From Aphelenchoides besseyi (taxonomy: Eukaryota > Nematoda > Chromadorea > Rhabditida > Aphelenchoididae), in contig JAMPIQ010000003.1 in NCBI GenBank assembly GCA_024699855.1, forward strand, positions 1,984,001 through 2,048,000: a stretch of DNA of 64,000 nucleotides, given 5' to 3'. A program made the translations under genes and the position numbers. How positions within the stretch are numbered: position 1 is the stretch's first letter; each line of letters starts with the position of its first letter. The notes under the pieces are model-generated. The model searched no databases. It saw nothing but the letters and a program-made list of their open reading frames with translations, and was not told the DNA's origin. This document shows, in pieces, positions 53,791 through 64,000 of the stretch.

Positions 53791-55338
53791 ATGTCGAAAT
53801 CCAAAGTCTTCGTCGTTGGTGTTGGGATGACGCCTGTAAGTTTGAACGTAGGGCCATAACTTCATTGTTATTTCAGTTCACCAAACCGGGATCAACGGGC
53901 AAGGACTATCCGGAACTGGTGAAAGATGCTGGTAACGGAAAATCCCACTAATTGGCTTGCATGTTAAATTTAGTGACCGAAGCCTTGGATGACTGTCATT
54001 TGCAATACAAAGATATTCAACAAGCAGCTGTTGGCTATTTGTACGGAGGTACTTGTTGCGGACAGCGCAGTCTATACGAGCTGGGGCTAATTGGTATACC
54101 AATCTATAATGTGAGTTTGATAAGTCGTGTTTAACTCAAAGTGTCTTCAGGTGAACAACGCGTGTGCCAGCGGTTCAACTGCAATTTACATGGGAAAACA
54201 GTTGATTGAAGGAGGTAAACGATTTTCTGGTTTGCAGATTTAATCGTTGAATTCAGGCGGTGTTGATGTCTTCTTGGCGGTGGGATTCGAGAAAATGAAA
54301 AGTGGCTCGTTAGATGGAATGGCACCGAAAATCGATGATCGCGCTGTGTCTGCTGATAAGCACATTAAAGTTGTGGCTGAAGAATTCGGATGGTCGAAAG
54401 CTCCGGCAATGTGCCAGTTCTTTGGTATTTTAGTTATCCTAAGCCACTTGTTTGATGAAAATATTAGGAAATGCGGGTGTTGAACACATGCGAAAATATG
54501 GAACCAAACGCGAGCACTTTGCTAAAATCGGCTACAAAAACCATTTGCATTCCGTTCATAATCAGTGAGTCAAAATGGTGTTTACAACCACAGATGCGAT
54601 CACTTTTAGACGATCGCAATTCCGTGACAAATACACTTTAGATCAGGTTTTGAATGCACGCAAAGTTTTCGGACCACTTGGGTTGTTGGAATGTTCTCCA
54701 ACATCTGATGGTTCAGCTGCGGTCGTTTTGGTTAGTGAGCGTTGGCTCGAGAAGCACCCGAATCTACGAAATCAAGCAGTGGAGATCGTGGGCCAAGAAC
54801 TCACCACTGACCTGCCGTCAGCATACCACGAACGTTCAGCAATCAAAGCCGCCGGTTTCGATATGGCCCAGTTGGCGGCTCAACGTTTATACAAGAACAC
54901 GGGACTTACACCAAACGATATTCAAGTAATCGAGCTGCACGATTGTTTTGCCACCAACGAGCTGATTACTTACGAAGCTTTGGGTCTGTGTCCGCTTGGA
55001 AAGGCCGGAGATTTGATCGATCGTGGAGACAACACCTATGGTGGCAAATGGGTAATCAATCCATCCGGAGGTTTGATTTCGAAGGGGCATCCGATTGGTG
55101 CCACAGGAGTCGCTCAATGTGTCGAGTTGTGCAATCAACTTCGTGGTCGTTGTGATCGTCGACAGGTACCGAATGTTCGTGTCGCCTTGCAACATAATTT
55201 GGGTAAATTTGTCGACCGATCTCCTCATCTATTGTCTTGTTTGTAGGCATTGGCGGTGCATGTGTTATTACACTTTACAAACGTGCTGATGGCCAAACCA
55301 GCGGTTCTCATGGTGTTCGAGATGCTAGCCATTTGTAA
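53791..55338 (+). CDS. daf-22: Peroxisomal SCPx-type 3-ketoacyl-CoA thiolase, DAF-22-like (no SCP2 domain)
   Basis: About seven exons give a thiolase of the SCPx class. The start [15 protein letters not shown] is followed by [18 protein letters not shown] and the active-site NNACASGS (Cys nucleophile); later come HDCFATNEL and GHPIGATG (catalytic His). It ends DASHL, a peroxisomal targeting signal of the S-H-L type, with no SCP2 domain. That is the architecture of C. elegans DAF-22, which performs the last step of side-chain beta-oxidation in ascaroside pheromone synthesis. All splice phases fit. A 346-bp tract (53816-54161) and a 112-bp tract (55043-55154) are identical to the second copy at 61.2 and 62.4 kb. 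Confidence 0.88.
53816..54161 (+). repeat. Gene-conversion tract, copy 1
   Basis: 346 bp identical base for base to 61203-61548 (constant offset 7387), including three introns. The flanking exons differ in many places. Confidence 0.9.
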
Positions 55339-56439
55339 AAGTGATTGCAACGTCAAATCTGTTTAATAGTATATTGTATGATCATTCAATTAAGAATAAA
55401 GGCGTCACATTTTAACTGACCAAAAATTCACTCAAATCTTCAAAAGAAGTTTTAATTAATCTAAAGGAATTAAAGTTTGATTGTGGGCAATAGATGACTT
55501 TTACACAAAACTGGTAAACGATAAAAGCATAGAAAAAGAGGTTACCAGCACCTTGAGTCTCCTATATTCTTTGGGTTAGTATCATACAGACAGTTTTTGT
55601 GACGCATGAGAACCGTTTATTACGAGGCCGCTTGAGTTGGTTACTAAACGGTGATGAATTAAAACTAACTCCTTTGTTTATTGCCTTTTGGAGCTTATGA
55701 TTTCAGTGAAGAGATGCCGGTAAGTAGCCATCAAATGATTGTTTTTGAAAGAAGACATCAACAGTTATCCCGCAAGACTTCTATCGTGTTCTTAAATCAA
55801 ATTACCCGGCAGTGATGACCGCAAATAGGCCGAAGTTCCGCGTTACCGTTGAATTCGTGGGCGTTTCCAATTTGGAATTGCATATAAGCTTAGCAAATGA
55901 GCTAAAGCAACCACTCGCATTTTGTGGCATCCAGTTTCTGTCGTTCAACCTTTTCATTGATCGCACTTGAACAACTATCTTGAATAAAAAGCTTTGGTCT
56001 TTTGTCGTTCTGAATTTCCAACTCAACCTACACAACTAAACTTGTATCTCAACATATTTTGCTATTGCGTCATTCGCTTTTTGATGATAAATGAATCTTG
56101 TTTTGAAGTTGATCATTCAGAATAAAAAGGATTACACTAACGACGATGGCTGGGACTTTCGTTAAACAGTACGTGGACACAGTTGAGGGACTGTTCTGCT
56201 CGTTCAGTCCTTTCGCTAATCTTTTCTTCGAGAGTAAGTACGAGGTGACCGCGCTTTTCGGTCAATAACAAAAGGTAGAACAGTAACAAGTGGTCTTTTA
56301 TTCGTTGGGGTTGAAACCGAGACAATAGAAAAAAGGCGCCCATTAAGCTTCCGTTTGTTGCTTAAATACAAGGAATTTTAATGTTCCCGTAGGCGGGAGA
56401 AGCTTTTAGATCCGTGAAATCAAGTAATTTCGCGGACAC
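55339..56439. other. Intergenic stretch with one exon-like patch
   Basis: On the plus strand, after a GT-AG gap at 55720-55770, an open run encodes IPQDFYRVLKSNYPAVMTAN then RPKFRVTVEFVGVSNLELHI (55771-55965). It looks coding but has no clear start and no recognised family. The rest shows nothing. Confidence 0.3.
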
Positions 56440-57080
56440 GAGGAGTGGTGAGATACGACGAAGGTCCAGGTGATCTTGGAATCGGACAAAGCCTATGAAA
56501 CGCAATTGAGTACCGTTATCAAATTGAATGCGGGTGTAAAGCTCACGTCGCAGACGGAAAGAAATTACGCGACCACGGATAACATTCGAACAGTTGGATC
56601 GAAACAAAAACTGTTTCACGGAGACAAGCAAGTTCTTTTAAAAAAAGCGAAGTCTTTCAAGTGATGCACAAAGTTCATCTGCAGTTAGGACATAGAGAAC
56701 GAGACTTCATGTACAGGGAGCTTGAGCGGTATTATAGGTTAAGAAAGTAAGTTTGTTCTTCTATTTCATTGATTTGTTTTTTACTTCAGAGAACTGGTTT
56801 ATGATGTACTTGGAGCTTTGCAAATCATGCGCACTCAAGAAATTCAAAGTACGAAGTTGGAACTCGTAGCGGTATTTTGAACAGCATTTACTCTCGCAAT
56901 CAGTTGAACCCATGCAATTCGGAGTTTTTGAGCATCGAAAACGTTCTCCAAAAACCAACTAGCTCTACGAACGGCAGTGGGCGACCAGTCACCAAGCGGC
57001 ACAACTCAAGGCCACATCCATTGCAATTGCACAGCTAAATGCAACATAAACTGATGCAGATGCAAGAAAGCGGGACGCCA
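56440..57080 (+). mobile_element. Remnant of a transposon with an H2C2-type zinc-finger integrase region
   Basis: The plus strand encodes VHLQLGHRERDFMYRELERY, then after a 43-bp intron-like gap YLELCKSCALKKFK. This is the H-x-x-x-H...C-x-x-C pattern of the HHCC zinc-binding domain in GIN/KRBA2-like and retroelement integrases. Frame changes upstream (56470-56664) and a stop soon after show decay. No catalytic core remains. Confidence 0.5.
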
Positions 57081-57329
57081 ATGTAATTCGCGATGTCATC
57101 ACTTTCGTACCTGTGAAAACAAATAAGTTCATTTCATTCTTTTAATTATTGTTGATTTCATTGTTCTCCCAGTAAAATTCTCACATTCCACCTATTTGTA
57201 GGCCCAGAAGTCAATGATTACGGAATGGCTACAACATTTATATCCATGATTAGTTTCATAAAAGAGTGCTGTAAGTTTACAAGTCTTTTTTCCAACACTT
57301 TATTTTGTTCTTGATTTTGATACAGTACT

Positions 57330-57807
57330 TGTACTGTTTCAAGATCAGAGAGACTCTGATTCTTATTTGGTAATTGGCCATATTTAGGTCGAAAGCGGGA
57401 TGGTGATCGTCAGGCAAAAAACTCAAGTTGACGATGAGTTTTCTTTCCGCGCCTGGATTCCTCATTCCGATCCACCAAATCTGCACGATGGCTTGACTGT
57501 AATAGCCGGACACGCTTATGGACCGGAGCGTCAAGGTCATTACTTTGTTAAAATGGGTGCTGAAGGCCAACTTCAAGTAACTCCGTTTCATCTTCCCATT
57601 GAAGTGTGGATCTTCAAATATGATGACGGAATTCTTTATGGATTGACTAAAAATGATGCCGAACAATCGAACGACATTGATTTGGTTAAAGTATCGCTTT
57701 CGGATAACGATTTTGAACGCGAAAAAACGGATAGCCGGAACATAGAAGAAGGTGTAAACGGTGTAAGTTCCATTTGTGAAAATGATAATTCAATTATGAC
57801 AATTTAG
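57330..57807 (+). pseudogene. Fragment of a beta-propeller-like gene related to the Maverick cargo
   Basis: An exon-like piece (LFQDQRDSDSYLVIGH) is followed, at GTCGAAAGC after TTTAG, by FRAWIPHSDPPNLHDGLTV, then DDGILYGLTKND and NDIDLVKVSLSD. The order W, DGL, DG-x-x-YGL and D-x-DLVKV matches the Maverick gene at 27.2-27.7 kb. Only about 150 residues are seen and the start is unclear. It is either a truncated host gene or the trace of another Maverick. Confidence 0.5.
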
Positions 57808-59279
57808 GATGCTTTGTGGATTTGATCGGACCAAATTGATTGTATGGAAACCCAGAAAGTTGAGGGGTCAAAAACGAACGAAAGGAACTTTGACGTCTAG
57901 TTTGCAATTAATCGAACTGGCAATTCCGTAAATCTCAACAAATTCGTGAGAACTTAACGCATTGAAGTGATCTCTAAGCCGCGTAATAAACCGCACAAGC
58001 GAACGCTTGTTGACGATAAATTGAAGGCGTGAGAATGGTTCTCGAATGTTCTCACCATTTAACTTCGTTTAAATCATTGAATGAGCTCAAGCGTACGAGG
58101 AAACAAGACTAGGGTAGAAGTCGTGAATTCAATTGTTCTGAAATTTAACGTCCGATTTGAGGCCAATTAAGAGCTTTTGTCGTTGATCAGTCTCGACGTT
58201 CAGATTTGCACGTTTAGCAGGTTACAGTAATTTCTAAGTGACGTAATTGAACCAAAGTACTTGGTGCAAAAAAAATCCAAATCTTTTTTATTCATTCGTT
58301 CATTGCTGAACTGGATATTGTTTCTAATTGACAGTTCCGACGATATCATTAATCAAATTTATCAATTGAGTTTGCGACAACCTCCAATCCAACTTGTGGA
58401 GTCATGGCTAACCTTTTCATTACGTCTTTTCGTAATTCAAACTGTCGGGAAACGGAAACAACTTTCTTACAAAGTCGACAACCGCAACATCGCACATCCG
58501 ATCAGATTAGAAGTCAATCAAAACCTCTTAAACTGTTTACTTGGTTACTATAGAAGCTATAATATTCATTTCCGATCAAGAAGACAACTATTAACTGAGT
58601 AACAAATTTAACGCAGAACGAAGTTTATTCGAAAGAAATCTAACTATTTCAATTATTGTGAACAAATTTAACTTGAAAAACATCATATCCAAAAGCTCAA
58701 TTAGAACTTTCTCTTACCGTAAGCTCCGGGCGAAGAATCGTAGACGACGGAATTGTGACTTTTTCTAAAAGATTAGAAATTAATTTCATACCAAATATCG
58801 ATTTAGTTAATAAGATGAGACAGAAAAGAACTTCCAGACAAGCAAAATGTTATTTTGACGGTTGATAACAACTCGCTTTTCTCACTTTTAAACCACTACA
58901 CTACACGGACACTGAGTTGTACGATCTCAGTTGCCGTTTCATGCTTATACGTTGAGATTCTCTTTAAAATATAGGATGTAACTGTCATTTATATAAGAAA
59001 TTTTAGTGATGCAGAAAAAGTGTGAAAAATGAGTCGAAAGGAGGTAAAAAAGGACCGAAAATGACATTGGTGGAAAAGGGTCCTAGAAAGCCCTTTTTTA
59101 TACTACTACTGTGTTTCTGGAAACACAACTCACGAATAAACTTTAAGTTGAATTGAATAACCTATCATCCACTCAAGAACATCTTTTTGCAATGTTCAGA
59201 TCAAATACGAACTCAAATTGCGACGATCTCTACCGGTCATTGGATCTTACAAGTTACAAGTTTATTTGTTTCAATCAAC
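57808..59279. other. AT-rich stretch between transposon remnants
   Basis: No gene supported. A 113-codon ORF at 58261-58602 is AT-rich and featureless. Near 58700-58740 the minus strand could end in SSPGAYGKR, but no signal peptide or full gene was found. Confidence 0.3.
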
Positions 59280-60665
59280 TATCAATACAATGTGAAATAA
59301 GAGGCAGGTTGGATTAAATGATAAGTTGATGCGAATACTTCGACCTTTGTTTCCATTCGCTCCGGTCTTGGGCGATTTGTGGCCATGACGTTCCCATCGT
59401 GCGCTCCAAGTCTTTTCGCCATCTATCAGCAGTTCTTCCAAGTGGACGTTTGCAATCGAATGGTCGCCAAAAAGTGGTTTTGGTCGTCCATCGATTGTCA
59501 TTCCGTCGTGCCACATGTCCGGCCCATCTGAGTTTTCTTTGAAGAGCGTCTTCCACCGCATCTTTGAATTGCGTTTGTGCTCGGACGTTTTCGTTTCGGA
59601 TTTTGTCGCGGAGTCTGATGCCAAGGACGTGGCGTTCCATCGCACGTTGAGTTGTTGTCAACTTTGTACGTTCGGATTTGCGCATTGTCCACGTTTCAGA
59701 CCCGTAGTTCAGAGCCGGAAGAACCACCGAATTGAAGAGTTGCGCACGTATTTTGGTGTCCGTTGTCGTTTTCAGCACTTCTTGGATGTTTTTGAATCCA
59801 AACCAAGCGGCTGATCGTCTTCTTCGGATTTCACCGTCGATCTTGTGATCTTCGGTGATTTCCTGACCTAAATAAACGTACTTGCTTACCCGTTGAATTG
59901 GTTCATCGTTGAGTTTGATGTTTCCATCTCTGCAACTCGGGTTTGCCATGAACTGCGTCTTCTTCCGGTTGATGCGAAGTCCGATTTTTGCACCCGCAAA
60001 ATTGAGTTCGTTGAGCATCGATTCGGCGGTCTTGATGTCATGTGCGAATCGAAGATGGTGCAGTTGTTCTCCATCGATTCGAATGCCATAGTGGTCCCAA
60101 TCCAACTGACGGAAAACGTCTTCCAGAGCAGCAGTGAAGAGCTTCGGTGAAATGGTATCACCTTGTCTCACACCGCGTCTCACCGGAACTTCTATTGGAT
60201 CATAGAAGAGTTGGAAGGTTGTTGAGCAGTCGGAGTTGATGTTTCGTAGAGTCCGAGTGTATTTCTTGGCGATGTTCTGGTGGATCAAAGCGTTGATAAC
60301 AGCGTTTTCTCCACAGAATCAAAGGCCTTCTCGTAGTCTACAAAAACCACACAGAGTGGGATTTGAAACTCACGACAACGTTCCATGAGTTGGTTGATCG
60401 TCTGAAGATGGTCCGTTGTAGAGAATCCAGAACGGAATCCGGCCTGTTCGCGTGGTTGTTCGGCATCCAATTGCGTTGTGATCCGATTGACCAAAATCTT
60501 CGTGAAGAGCTTGTAGACCGTTGGCAGAAGTGCAATCGGTCGGTAGTTCCTGAGGTCCTCAAGATCGCCTTTCTTTGGGAGAATGACGGTTCTTGAAGAC
60601 TTCCATTGAGTCGGTACATTCTCTTCACGAAGACACTCGTTGAACAGCCCTGTCAAAATGGTTAA
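59280..60665 (-). mobile_element. 5'-truncated RTE-type non-LTR retrotransposon, disabled
   Basis: On the minus strand, 60656-60285 encodes RT fingers/palm (KSSRTVILPKKGDLEDLRNY, ALLPTVYKLFTKI, QAGFRSGFSTTDHL, VVFVDYEKAFDSV). After a frame change at 60288, 60287-59314 continues (VRRGVRQGDTISPKLF, KVYLGQEI-type thumb, WAGHVARRNDNRW, GRTADRWRKDLER). The catalytic box is FAHD instead of FADD, so a metal-binding Asp is lost. The endonuclease domain is missing, as in typical 5'-truncated copies. It lies between the two thiolase genes. Confidence 0.88.
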
Positions 60666-61174
60666 GAGTTTAAAATTGGATCTTGTTTGTTAAAAAATTC
60701 AAATTTCACTTCGTCGCGAACTAAATTTCTTTGCCTTATCTTGTCTTTGCTAAATGACCAATTTGGCTGATCACATGGCTGCCGCACTTATTAGCGTAAG
60801 ATGATAGCTGCATTAACTACAAGATACAATCGAGGACGAATAACACGCCCACAGAAATTGACCACAAAACGCGTAGCTCTTGGAGTCCGATCAATCGGTC
60901 GCCGTCAATTCGATTCGCAAAAAATCGCTCGGTACCGCCGAAGATAAGACGACGAAAAGTGCGCGTGTGCGTTCGACGTCTATCGACTAAATTTGGTCAG
61001 AACGAGCGACTTTCAAATTTCTGTGCTTCAAAACAACTTTCGTATTTTGGATCTTTTTCAATTGATTTTAGAGCGTGTTGACATAAACTTATTGATTGCT
61101 AACGAGTCATTTTAACGTGAAGACCACCAACAGCCTTCGCTTTAACATTCGCTTTCAGTTTTCAATCCGTTCGG
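60666..61174. other. Promoter region of the second thiolase
   Basis: No gene. The sequence just before 61175 does not match the region before 53791, so the duplication or conversion did not include the promoter. Confidence 0.4.
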
Positions 61175-63092
61175 ATGTCCGGAAAAACAAAAGTTTACGT
61201 GATTGGTGTTGGGATGACGCCTGTAAGTTTGAACGTAGGGCCATAACTTCATTGTTATTTCAGTTCACCAAACCGGGATCAACGGGCAAGGACTATCCGG
61301 AACTGGTGAAAGATGCTGGTAACGGAAAATCCCACTAATTGGCTTGCATGTTAAATTTAGTGACCGAAGCCTTGGATGACTGTCATTTGCAATACAAAGA
61401 TATTCAACAAGCAGCTGTTGGCTATTTGTACGGAGGTACTTGTTGCGGACAGCGCAGTCTATACGAGCTGGGGCTAATTGGTATACCAATCTATAATGTG
61501 AGTTTGATAAGTCGTGTTTAACTCAAAGTGTCTTCAGGTGAACAACGCATGTGCTTCTGGATCGTCGGGTATTTATTTGTGCAAACAAATTCTCGAATCG
61601 GGAAATGCGGATGTTGTGATGGCCGTTGGATTCGAGAAAATGGCTCCCGGTTCGTTGGAGAAATTGCAACCGCTGATGGAAGATCGAGTGATATCCGTTG
61701 ATCGGCACATCAACGTCATGTCGGAGACTTACGGTCTGACACCAACACCAATCACCTGCCAAATGTTCGGTAAGTTATGTTTATTTTTTCGGGTTCTTAC
61801 TGTTTTTCTTTCAGGACACGCCGGTCAAGAGCATATGGAAAAGTACGGAACGAAACGTGAACATTTCGCAAAGATCGGTTACAAGAATCACTTACATTCC
61901 GTCAACAATCCGTAATATTCTCTTGAAGAAGCATTTTCATTCGGAAACGTTTAGGAAATCACAGTTCCAAAAGAAGTACTCGTTGGAAGATGTTCTCAAT
62001 GCACGAAAGATTCACGATGTTTTGGGTTTGTTGGAAGCGAGGTGAGTGCTCTCTTGTGTTCGACTAAACGAATTTCTAGTCCAACTTCTGATGGAGCGGC
62101 TGCTGTTGTGATGGTCAGCGAGCGATGGTTACAAAAACATGCACAGCTGCGAAGTCAAGCGGTTGAGATTGTTGGAATGGAGATGGGAACTGATTTGCCA
62201 TCGGTTTTTGCTGAGAACTCGAATATCAAAATGATTGGATTTGATATGGTTCAAGGATTGACTCAGCGTTTATACAAGAACACGGGGCTTACGCCGAACG
62301 ATATTCAAGTAATCGAGCTGCACGATTGTTTTTGCCTCCAACGAGCTGATCACCTATGAGGCAATCGGTTTATGTCCAGTGGGTAAAGGAAGTGAGATCG
62401 TGGATCAAAACGACAATACCTATGGCGGCAAATGGGTAATCAATCCATCCGGAGGTTTGATTTCGAAGGGGCATCCGATTGGTGCCACAGGAGTCGCTCA
62501 ATGTGTCGAGTTGTGCAATCAACTTCGTGGTCGTTGTGCAAAACGTCAAGTCGAAAATGCACGAGTAGCAATGCAGCACAACATTGGAATCGGTGGAGCT
62601 TGTGTTGTTGCTTTGTATCGGAGAGCTGATGTTGGAGAAGTGCGAGAAATCGTGTACGGTCACACGGCAGCTGACTCGGCATTTGAATCGGATGTTATTT
62701 TCCACGACATTCAAAGACGTGCCAAAGAAGTGAGTTGAGAGTTCGAATATGTCTAATTGTCATTTCAGGAGAAGGAACTAGTCAAACAAGCAGCCGGATC
62801 GTACCGTTTCACTTTGACATCAGTCAAAGGAAACAAGAAGTCGTGGACCGTTGACTTGAAGAAATCACGACCGTACGTTGGAACCGAAAGTACGGACAAA
62901 GTAGATGTCGAATTGATTCTCAAAGATTCCGATTTCGTTCTAATCAGTCAAGGAAAACTGAATCCAAATCAGGCATTCATGCAGCAAAAAATGAAGATCA
63001 AAGGAGACATAATGAAAGCTATGAAGTTGAAGACGATTCTCGATCCAAGTCAATTGAAGTCGAATGCCACTGAACAGAAGTCGAAACTCTAA
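61175..63092 (+). CDS. SCPx: thiolase fused to SCP2 domain, with an apparent frameshift
   Basis: Start MSGKTKVYVIGVGMTP at 61175. The thiolase part has NNACASGS, then KIHDVLGLLEA, and GHPIGATG. The gene then continues through VIFHDIQRRAKE into an SCP2 lipid-binding domain (AAGSYRFTLTSVKGNKKSW, VELILKDSDFVLIS, QKMKIKGDIMKAMKL) and ends KSKL, a strong peroxisomal signal. This is the classic SCPx architecture for beta-oxidation of branched chains. At 62327-62331 there are five T where the other copy has four, which shifts the frame between HDCF and the following [11 protein letters not shown] block. Apart from this base the gene looks intact, so a sequence error is as likely as a real mutation. 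Confidence 0.85.
61203..61548 (+). repeat. Gene-conversion tract, copy 2
   Basis: Identical to 53816-54161. A second identical block of 112 bp lies at 62427-62538 (copy 1: 55043-55154). Confidence 0.9.
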
Positions 63093-63229
63093 TTCCTATT
63101 GTTTGCTGTATTAGTGTGTAAACTTTGGCGTTCTCTGTTTTGTAACTATGTTTGAACTGTTGATTTGACAGTCGTTAGTATTTGGAAAGTCTTCGGAGCT
63201 GGTTCCTAATTCGAAAGTTTCAGACCAAA

Positions 63230-63636
63230 ATGAGCGATTCAGAATTCAAATCGGACGTCATTTTCGCGGAGATCAAAGAACGAGCTCAAGAAGTGCGTTC
63301 ATCATTCAAATCATTCATTACCAACAACCATTCCAGGAGAAAGATGCTAAAAAAGCGGAAGGTTCTTATCGTTTTACTGTGACATCCGACAAGGGAAACA
63401 CGAAGTCGTGGCTCGTGAACATGAACGAAAATCCGCCATACATTGGAACCGAGAAGAAGGACAAGGCGGATGTTGAGCTCGTCCTCAAAGACTCCGATTT
63501 CATTTTGATCGCCGGTGGAAAAGCAAAAGCTGAGCAACTTTTCATGCAACAGAAAATGAAGATCAAAGGCAATCTTATGAAGGCGATGAAACTGAAGACC
63601 ATTCTCGATCCCAGTCGCTTGAAATCGAAATTGTAG
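63230..63636 (+). CDS. Stand-alone SCP2 (sterol carrier protein-2) lipid-transfer protein
   Basis: Two exons, with an intron near 63293-63336. Product about 120 residues: MSDSEFKSDVIFAEIKERAQ, then EGSYRFTVTSDKGNTKSWLV, VELVLKDSDFILIAGG, QKMKIKGNLMKAMKL and the peroxisomal signal SKL. It is close to the SCP2 domain of the gene just upstream (138 bp away) and so likely a tandem duplicate that lost the thiolase part. TTTCAG at 63218-63223, six bases before the ATG, fits trans-splicing. It probably delivers fatty acyl-CoA or sterols in peroxisomes. Its first residues (EFKSDVIFAEIKERAQE) resemble the linker before the SCP2 domain in SCPx. Confidence 0.9.
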
Positions 63637-63798
63637 AATCGTTCGCAGCTTTCGAGTGCTCCATATGTTGATGCAATAAAAACCTTCTACTATTATACCA
63701 CGAATGAGATCCCAAACAACGAGATGTTTATTCAAACTGAACTTCAATAACAAAGTTTAGACTACAAATATAGCGAATAATTGGGAAGGAAAGCATAG

Positions 63799-64000
63799 TT
63801 AAGATGGCAAGTGAGTTTGTTCTTCGCTTTGAGTGTCTTTCGTCCGGTCCATTGATTCTGCACGGGAGCACGAGAAATGACACCAATTTCGAGTGTAGAC
63901 GTAAAACATCAGAATGAGACCGTAGACCAACATTGGAGCGCCGTATAGCCACAGCATTTGTGTCCGAATAATCGAGGCAACAATGAAAGTGATCAACTCG
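63799..64000 (-). CDS. C-terminal end of a multi-pass membrane protein (cut by the window end)
   Basis: The minus strand frame is open from the window edge to a stop at 63799. It has a hydrophobic segment (LITFIVASII), a second one (WLYGAPMLVYGLILMFYVY), and a polar tail with RAESMDRTKDTQSEEQ. It may be a chemoreceptor or other transporter; too little is visible. Confidence 0.5.
   Translation of the reverse strand, partial: ELITFIVASIIRTQMLWLYGAPMLVYGLILMFYVYTRNWCHFSCSRAESMDRTKDTQSEEQTHLPS

Noticed and set aside
58261..58602. 113-codon plus-strand ORF
   Set aside because: AT-driven composition, with no domain or splice context.
58870..58920. tRNA-like A-box (GTGTAGTGGTT) on the minus strand
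   Set aside because: No B-box or cloverleaf follows.
58680..58945. Possible neuropeptide ending SSPGAY-GKR on the minus strand
   Set aside because: No signal peptide. The only ATG gives ten codons before an uncertain intron.
1..64000. CRISPR arrays, bacterial operons or Shine-Dalgarno signals
   Set aside because: The window is eukaryotic with spliceosomal introns. The only regular repeats are the Maverick-end satellites, with no spacer structure.

Overview
The window is nuclear DNA of a nematode. Evidence: spliceosomal introns of about 35-50 bp ending in TTTCAG, candidate trans-splice acceptors directly before start codons, chemoreceptor genes of the Str/Srd and Srt/Srx kinds, a transthyretin-like gene, a caenopore-like saposin gene, a DAF-22-type SCPx thiolase, the end of a nemamide-type NRPS/PKS megasynthase, and motifs resembling the nematode telomere unit TTAGGC.

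The main feature is one apparently complete Maverick/Polinton (virus-like DNA transposon) at 18438-37113. It is 18,676 bp long, has terminal inverted repeats starting AGTAGT, and is flanked by a perfect 6-bp target duplication GCTGCA (18432-18437 and 37114-37119). It sits inside the helicase ORF of an older, decayed Helitron on the minus strand. Removing the element and one duplication makes the Helitron ORF continuous across the join, which fixes the boundaries to the base. The Maverick carries the full virion core set: protein-primed polymerase, retroviral-type integrase with chromodomain, packaging ATPase, adenain-like protease, major capsid, penton-like minor capsid and two further Polinton-type proteins. 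It also has about eight genes I do not recognise and a beta-propeller-like cargo gene related to a gene fragment at 57.3 kb. Many of its genes have small introns, and in the polymerase all three catalytic motifs (A, B, C) are split by introns.

Layout. 0-8 kb: end of an NRPS-like gene, a BTB gene, X-Pro aminopeptidase (app-1), an Srt/Srx-like receptor. 8.9-15.1 kb: small secreted protein, transthyretin-like protein, two tandem Str-like receptors. 16-18.4 kb and 37.1-37.5 kb: nested transposon debris (Merlin, Helitron). 18.4-37.1 kb: Maverick. 38.8-42 kb: short inverted-repeat element, small membrane-protein ORFs, a myosin head fragment. 42.3-43.9 kb: saposin-like and TMEM53-like genes. 47-49.9 kb: bZIP transcription factor. 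50-53 kb: secreted peptide, proline-rich protein, Str/Srd-like receptor. 53.8-63.6 kb: a peroxisomal lipid-oxidation cluster with a DAF-22-like thiolase, an SCPx thiolase-SCP2 fusion and a stand-alone SCP2 protein, interrupted by transposon remnants including an RTE-type reverse transcriptase. The two thiolases share a 346-bp tract identical even in its introns, which points to recent gene conversion, and the second copy has a one-base frameshift.

Exon limits were worked out by eye from splice signals and reading frame. Families were assigned from remembered motifs, not from a database search.
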